A DNA stretch of 64,000 nucleotides from Chitinivibrionales bacterium. Lineage in GTDB: Bacteria; Fibrobacterota; Chitinivibrionia; Chitinivibrionales; JANQEN01. The stretch covers positions 1 to 64,000 of the forward strand of contig JANQEN010000083.1 in NCBI GenBank assembly GCA_028278335.1, given 5' to 3'. Numbering within the stretch: the first letter of the stretch is position 1; each line of letters starts with the position of its first letter. The notes below the pieces were generated by a model. That model was not told where the DNA came from. It was given only the letters and a program-made list of their open reading frames with translations, and searched no databases. The position numbers and the translations under genes are program-made. Of this stretch, positions 61,797-64,000 are shown piece after piece.

Positions 61797-62882
61797 ATGA
61801 CCACAAAAAACCCGACACTACTGATCACATTTTTTCTTTTACTCTTTTCCACAACTACAATATTCTCGCAAGAGGGAGAGTGGCCGCAAGATTCTACTGA
61901 GACCACAGATTCACCCAAAGATTTAAAAAGGCTTGAGCAGGATATTGAGCAAAACCTCGATGGTTTGGAGCAGGAGCTGGAGAACATGGAGAGTTCGCTC
62001 CGGGAAATGGAGGAGAAGAAAAGAGCGGCAGTGCCCGCAGTAACAGAAACAGAAATTGAAAATGAGGAGGAGGAGGAAGAGCGTGAAAATCTTGAAGAAG
62101 ATATTGACGATCTTCGGGAAGAGCTTGCGGAGACGCGAAGTGAACTGAAAGAGGAGATTGAGGATGCTGAGGAGGAAATTCAGGAACAGATTGAGGAGAT
62201 GCAGGAAGAGAAAAGGAATCGCGGTGGCGCCTTTATGTTTTCGACTCGTATTCTCTGGCAAGATACAGATCCTTTAAAAAAGCTTAACCGAACCGATACA
62301 GAGCTTATGGGTAAAGTCTTTGATTTTGACGATCGCAAAACCCTCATGCTTGGTCTTAATGGCTATTATGACATTGAAAATGGTCTGCGGGTGGGCAACA
62401 ACCTCGCTGTAGGATACAAACTATACCAAAGTGATGTCTATAAGGGAATGCATATCGATACAATCATGGGTGACACAACCTATGTTGACTCTTTAGTCAA
62501 CCTTCGGGTCATCCCTGCCCACTTTGGTTTTCTCTGCGAAAAGGCTTTTCTCTTTCCCAATTTTAGCCTCTTTGCAGGATTTATGATTGGTGGTGGCGCA
62601 ACCGTGCTCATTAAAAACAATGAAGCCAGCAGTGCCAATAGCGCATTTATCAATGACACCAACAATAACAATGGAGATGGCTACAGTGTTGCAGTAGCGC
62701 CCACCTTTAATTGGGACTTTCACTTTGGCACCTCAGTTACTCTGGCCCCCCACTTTCATCTTGGTCTGGACTATGTACTACACTTTGCCTATGCTCATGA
62801 TGGGTATGGAATGAGCCGAGATGATTTTGTGTCGGTGAGTCCGGGAATCCGGCTGCGCATTACCATCGGTAAAGAGGGATAA
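61797..62882 (+). CDS. Exported coiled-coil protein with C-terminal beta-barrel-like domain
   Basis: The 361-aa product (start with AGGAGG) has a signal peptide (LLITFFLLLFSTTTIFSQ), then a long acidic coiled coil (about 40-140; Glu-rich heptads 'ENLEEDIDDLREELAETRSELKEEIED'), then beta-rich sequence with 'GNNLAVGYKLYQSDVYKG', 'FLCEKAFLFPNFSLFAGFMIGGGATVLI' and 'HLGLDYVLHFAYAHD', typical of outer-membrane barrels. A coiled coil plus barrel could span periplasm and outer membrane. Family not recognised. Confidence 0.65.
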   Translation: MTTKNPTLLITFFLLLFSTTTIFSQEGEWPQDSTETTDSPKDLKRLEQDIEQNLDGLEQELENMESSLREMEEKKRAAVPAVTETEIENEEEEEERENLEEDIDDLREELAETRSELKEEIEDAEEEIQEQIEEMQEEKRNRGGAFMFSTRILWQDTDPLKKLNRTDTELMGKVFDFDDRKTLMLGLNGYYDIENGLRVGNNLAVGYKLYQSDVYKGMHIDTIMGDTTYVDSLVNLRVIPAHFGFLCEKAFLFPNFSLFAGFMIGGGATVLIKNNEASSANSAFINDTNNNNGDGYSVAVAPTFNWDFHFGTSVTLAPHFHLGLDYVLHFAYAHDGYGMSRDDFVSVSPGIRLRITIGKEG

Positions 62883-62937
62883 TATGTTTCAACAAAATAG
62901 TGTAAAACAGATACCTTTGATATAGAGCGAGGTAGTT

Positions 62938-64000
62938 ATGGAAAGAAATGTTAAAATTGGACTGATGCTCTTTCTACTCATGCCGCTACTCCTTCTGGCA
63001 GAGGAAGTGCAATCCCAGGACACAGTAGAGACTGACACAACAGAGGAGAAGGCAACCCTTGATGCTGAGCAACTCTCTGCAATTAAGCTCTCTGCGCGAA
63101 AGTTTATAAAAGAGGCCGAGCTATTAGAAGAGCGCGCTCAGGAACTTCGCGATGAAGCTTCTGACCTTGACTATGCAGAGGAAGCCTTTGCAATCAAGGA
63201 GATGCGGGCAAAGGCCGAGTATCTGCAGGATAGAGCAGAGTTGCTTCGTGAACGGGCAGAGGAGCTCTACGAGTCTGCAGAGGAGCTGGAGTCACCAGAG
63301 AAGGTGAAGTATACAAAGAAAGAGACTCGCAGTGACAATGAGCGTCGCCGGGAGATCAGGGAGCGGGCTATGGCTATAAAGGACACCATACAACTTTACA
63401 CCCGCGAAGGAGTAAAGGCTCTCTTAGATGGTTTTCGTGGTAAAAAGCGAAGCACCCGTGAACGGGGATATGGTGGCGGATGTGGTCCTGTTGTCAGCAT
63501 GCATGCTATCAATCTCGACCCGGTCAAAGAGTTGATCCCCTCCTTTCCTCTTAAGTACGCTGGCTATAGACAGGCGCTCTCCTCTATTGGTGGCTCCTAT
63601 GAAAACTTTCTTCTCATGGGAGGACTAGGCTATGGTGCCATAGGAAATGGTATTCGGATTGGCGGTGGAGGCCGTGGTGGCTCGAGAAGTTATTCTGTGC
63701 TTCTCCGCGATACTACCTGGATCACCGAGGTTAGTGTGGGATATGGTGGCTTTTTAGCAGAAAAATGTTTTGTTCATGGTGATATGAATTGGTTTGTCGG
63801 TGGTATGATCGGTGGTGGTAACATCTCGGTTACTCCCTCCTACAGCACCGGGGTTTTTGATGTTATTAATGAGGATGATTTTAGCTTTAATAAATTAAAG
63901 ACTAATTTTATGCTTTTAGAATTACACAGTGGTTTTACCTATACCTTAGTAAACTGGTTTCATATTGGAACTGATATTGCGGTGCCCTTCTTTTTGGCAC
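62938..64000 (+). CDS. Exported coiled-coil/barrel protein, cut by the window end
   Basis: The ATG at 62938 opens a frame that runs to the last base (354 codons seen, no stop). The N-terminus is a signal peptide (NVKIGLMLFLLMPLLLLAEE). Residues about 40-150 are a charged, Ala/Glu-rich coiled coil (AELLEERAQELRDEASDL). From about 175 come Gly-rich strands with 'GGGCGPVVSMHAINLDP', 'MGGLGYGAIGNGIRIGGGG' and 'WFVGGMIGGGNISV', barrel-like. The same overall plan as the preceding gene suggests divergent duplicates. Confidence 0.65.
   Translation, partial: MERNVKIGLMLFLLMPLLLLAEEVQSQDTVETDTTEEKATLDAEQLSAIKLSARKFIKEAELLEERAQELRDEASDLDYAEEAFAIKEMRAKAEYLQDRAELLRERAEELYESAEELESPEKVKYTKKETRSDNERRREIRERAMAIKDTIQLYTREGVKALLDGFRGKKRSTRERGYGGGCGPVVSMHAINLDPVKELIPSFPLKYAGYRQALSSIGGSYENFLLMGGLGYGAIGNGIRIGGGGRGGSRSYSVLLRDTTWITEVSVGYGGFLAEKCFVHGDMNWFVGGMIGGGNISVTPSYSTGVFDVINEDDFSFNKLKTNFMLLELHSGFTYTLVNWFHIGTDIAVPFFLA

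Noticed and set aside
1-64000. tRNA, rRNA, CRISPR arrays, insertion sequences
   Set aside because: None was recognised on either strand; no cloverleaf, spaced direct repeats or transposase motif was seen by eye, though small RNAs cannot be excluded.

Overview
The window looks like chromosomal DNA of a Gram-negative, FCB-group bacterium. Fibrobacterota (the Chitinispirillia side) is my best guess. The clues are a C-terminal 'Fibrobacter major paralogous' (FISUMP-type) domain on a PKD-repeat lipoprotein, sorting-type or FlgD-like C-terminal domains on secreted peptidases, beta-barrel outer-membrane proteins, and a type VI secretion tube/sheath set. This assignment is inference; no rRNA or tRNA gene is present to anchor it.

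Layout: (1) 0-5 kb, plus strand: a probably truncated beta-propeller fragment, a PEGA-like membrane protein and an eight-PKD/FISUMP lipoprotein ending at a terminator-like hairpin. (2) 5.1-41.3 kb, minus strand: one long, visibly AT-rich surface-polysaccharide (O-antigen/capsule) locus of the Wzx/Wzy/Wzz type. Read in transcription order it starts at 41288 with a MarR-type EPS-associated regulator and a UDP-glucuronate-epimerase-like enzyme. A HEPN/nucleotidyltransferase pair, Wzz and a second nucleotidyltransferase module follow. Next come UDP-ManNAc3NAcA-type genes (WbpB, WbpD, WbpE, a remnant toxin module, WbpI) and pseudaminic-acid genes (PseB, PseC, TIM-barrel protein, PseH, MaoC, PseI, PseF). 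Then comes an uncommon group (Gfo/Idh, SIS isomerase, hydroxyacid dehydrogenase, SDR, dehydroquinate-synthase-like cyclase, YhcH, second cytidylyltransferase, methyltransferase, cyclase-family hydrolase). The locus ends with glycosyltransferases, FdtA/FdtA/FdtB, Wzx, Wzy, and decorating enzymes (WcaF-type acetyltransferase, GDSL hydrolase). The predicted glycan therefore contains several rare amino or acidic sugars. No initiating phosphoglycosyltransferase, PseG, WbpA or RmlAB is in the window.

(3) 41.6-45.9 kb, plus strand: tssA-tssB-tssC-hcp, i.e. only the sheath, tube and TssA parts of a T6SS. tssA has no ATG/GTG/TTG start, and a CRP-like palindrome that could also form a terminator hairpin lies before hcp. 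(4) 46-49.9 kb, minus strand: two B12-binding radical-SAM enzymes and an MscS channel. (5) 50-53.5 kb, plus strand: IMP dehydrogenase and an HtrA/DegP protease. (6) 53.7-64 kb: exported proteins. These are a lipoprotein in which a ferredoxin-like segment appears to interrupt an FN3-like fold, a HEAT-repeat protein coupled to a gingipain-like (C25) peptidase with eight cadherin-like repeats, an M14 carboxypeptidase on the opposite strand, and two neighbouring coiled-coil/barrel proteins, the last cut by the window end.

The most unusual items are the ferredoxin/FN3 lipoprotein, the DHQS-SIS-cytidylyltransferase group that may make a cyclitol or heptose-derived activated sugar, and the three nucleotidyltransferase toxin-antitoxin-like modules sitting exactly at the joints of the polysaccharide locus.
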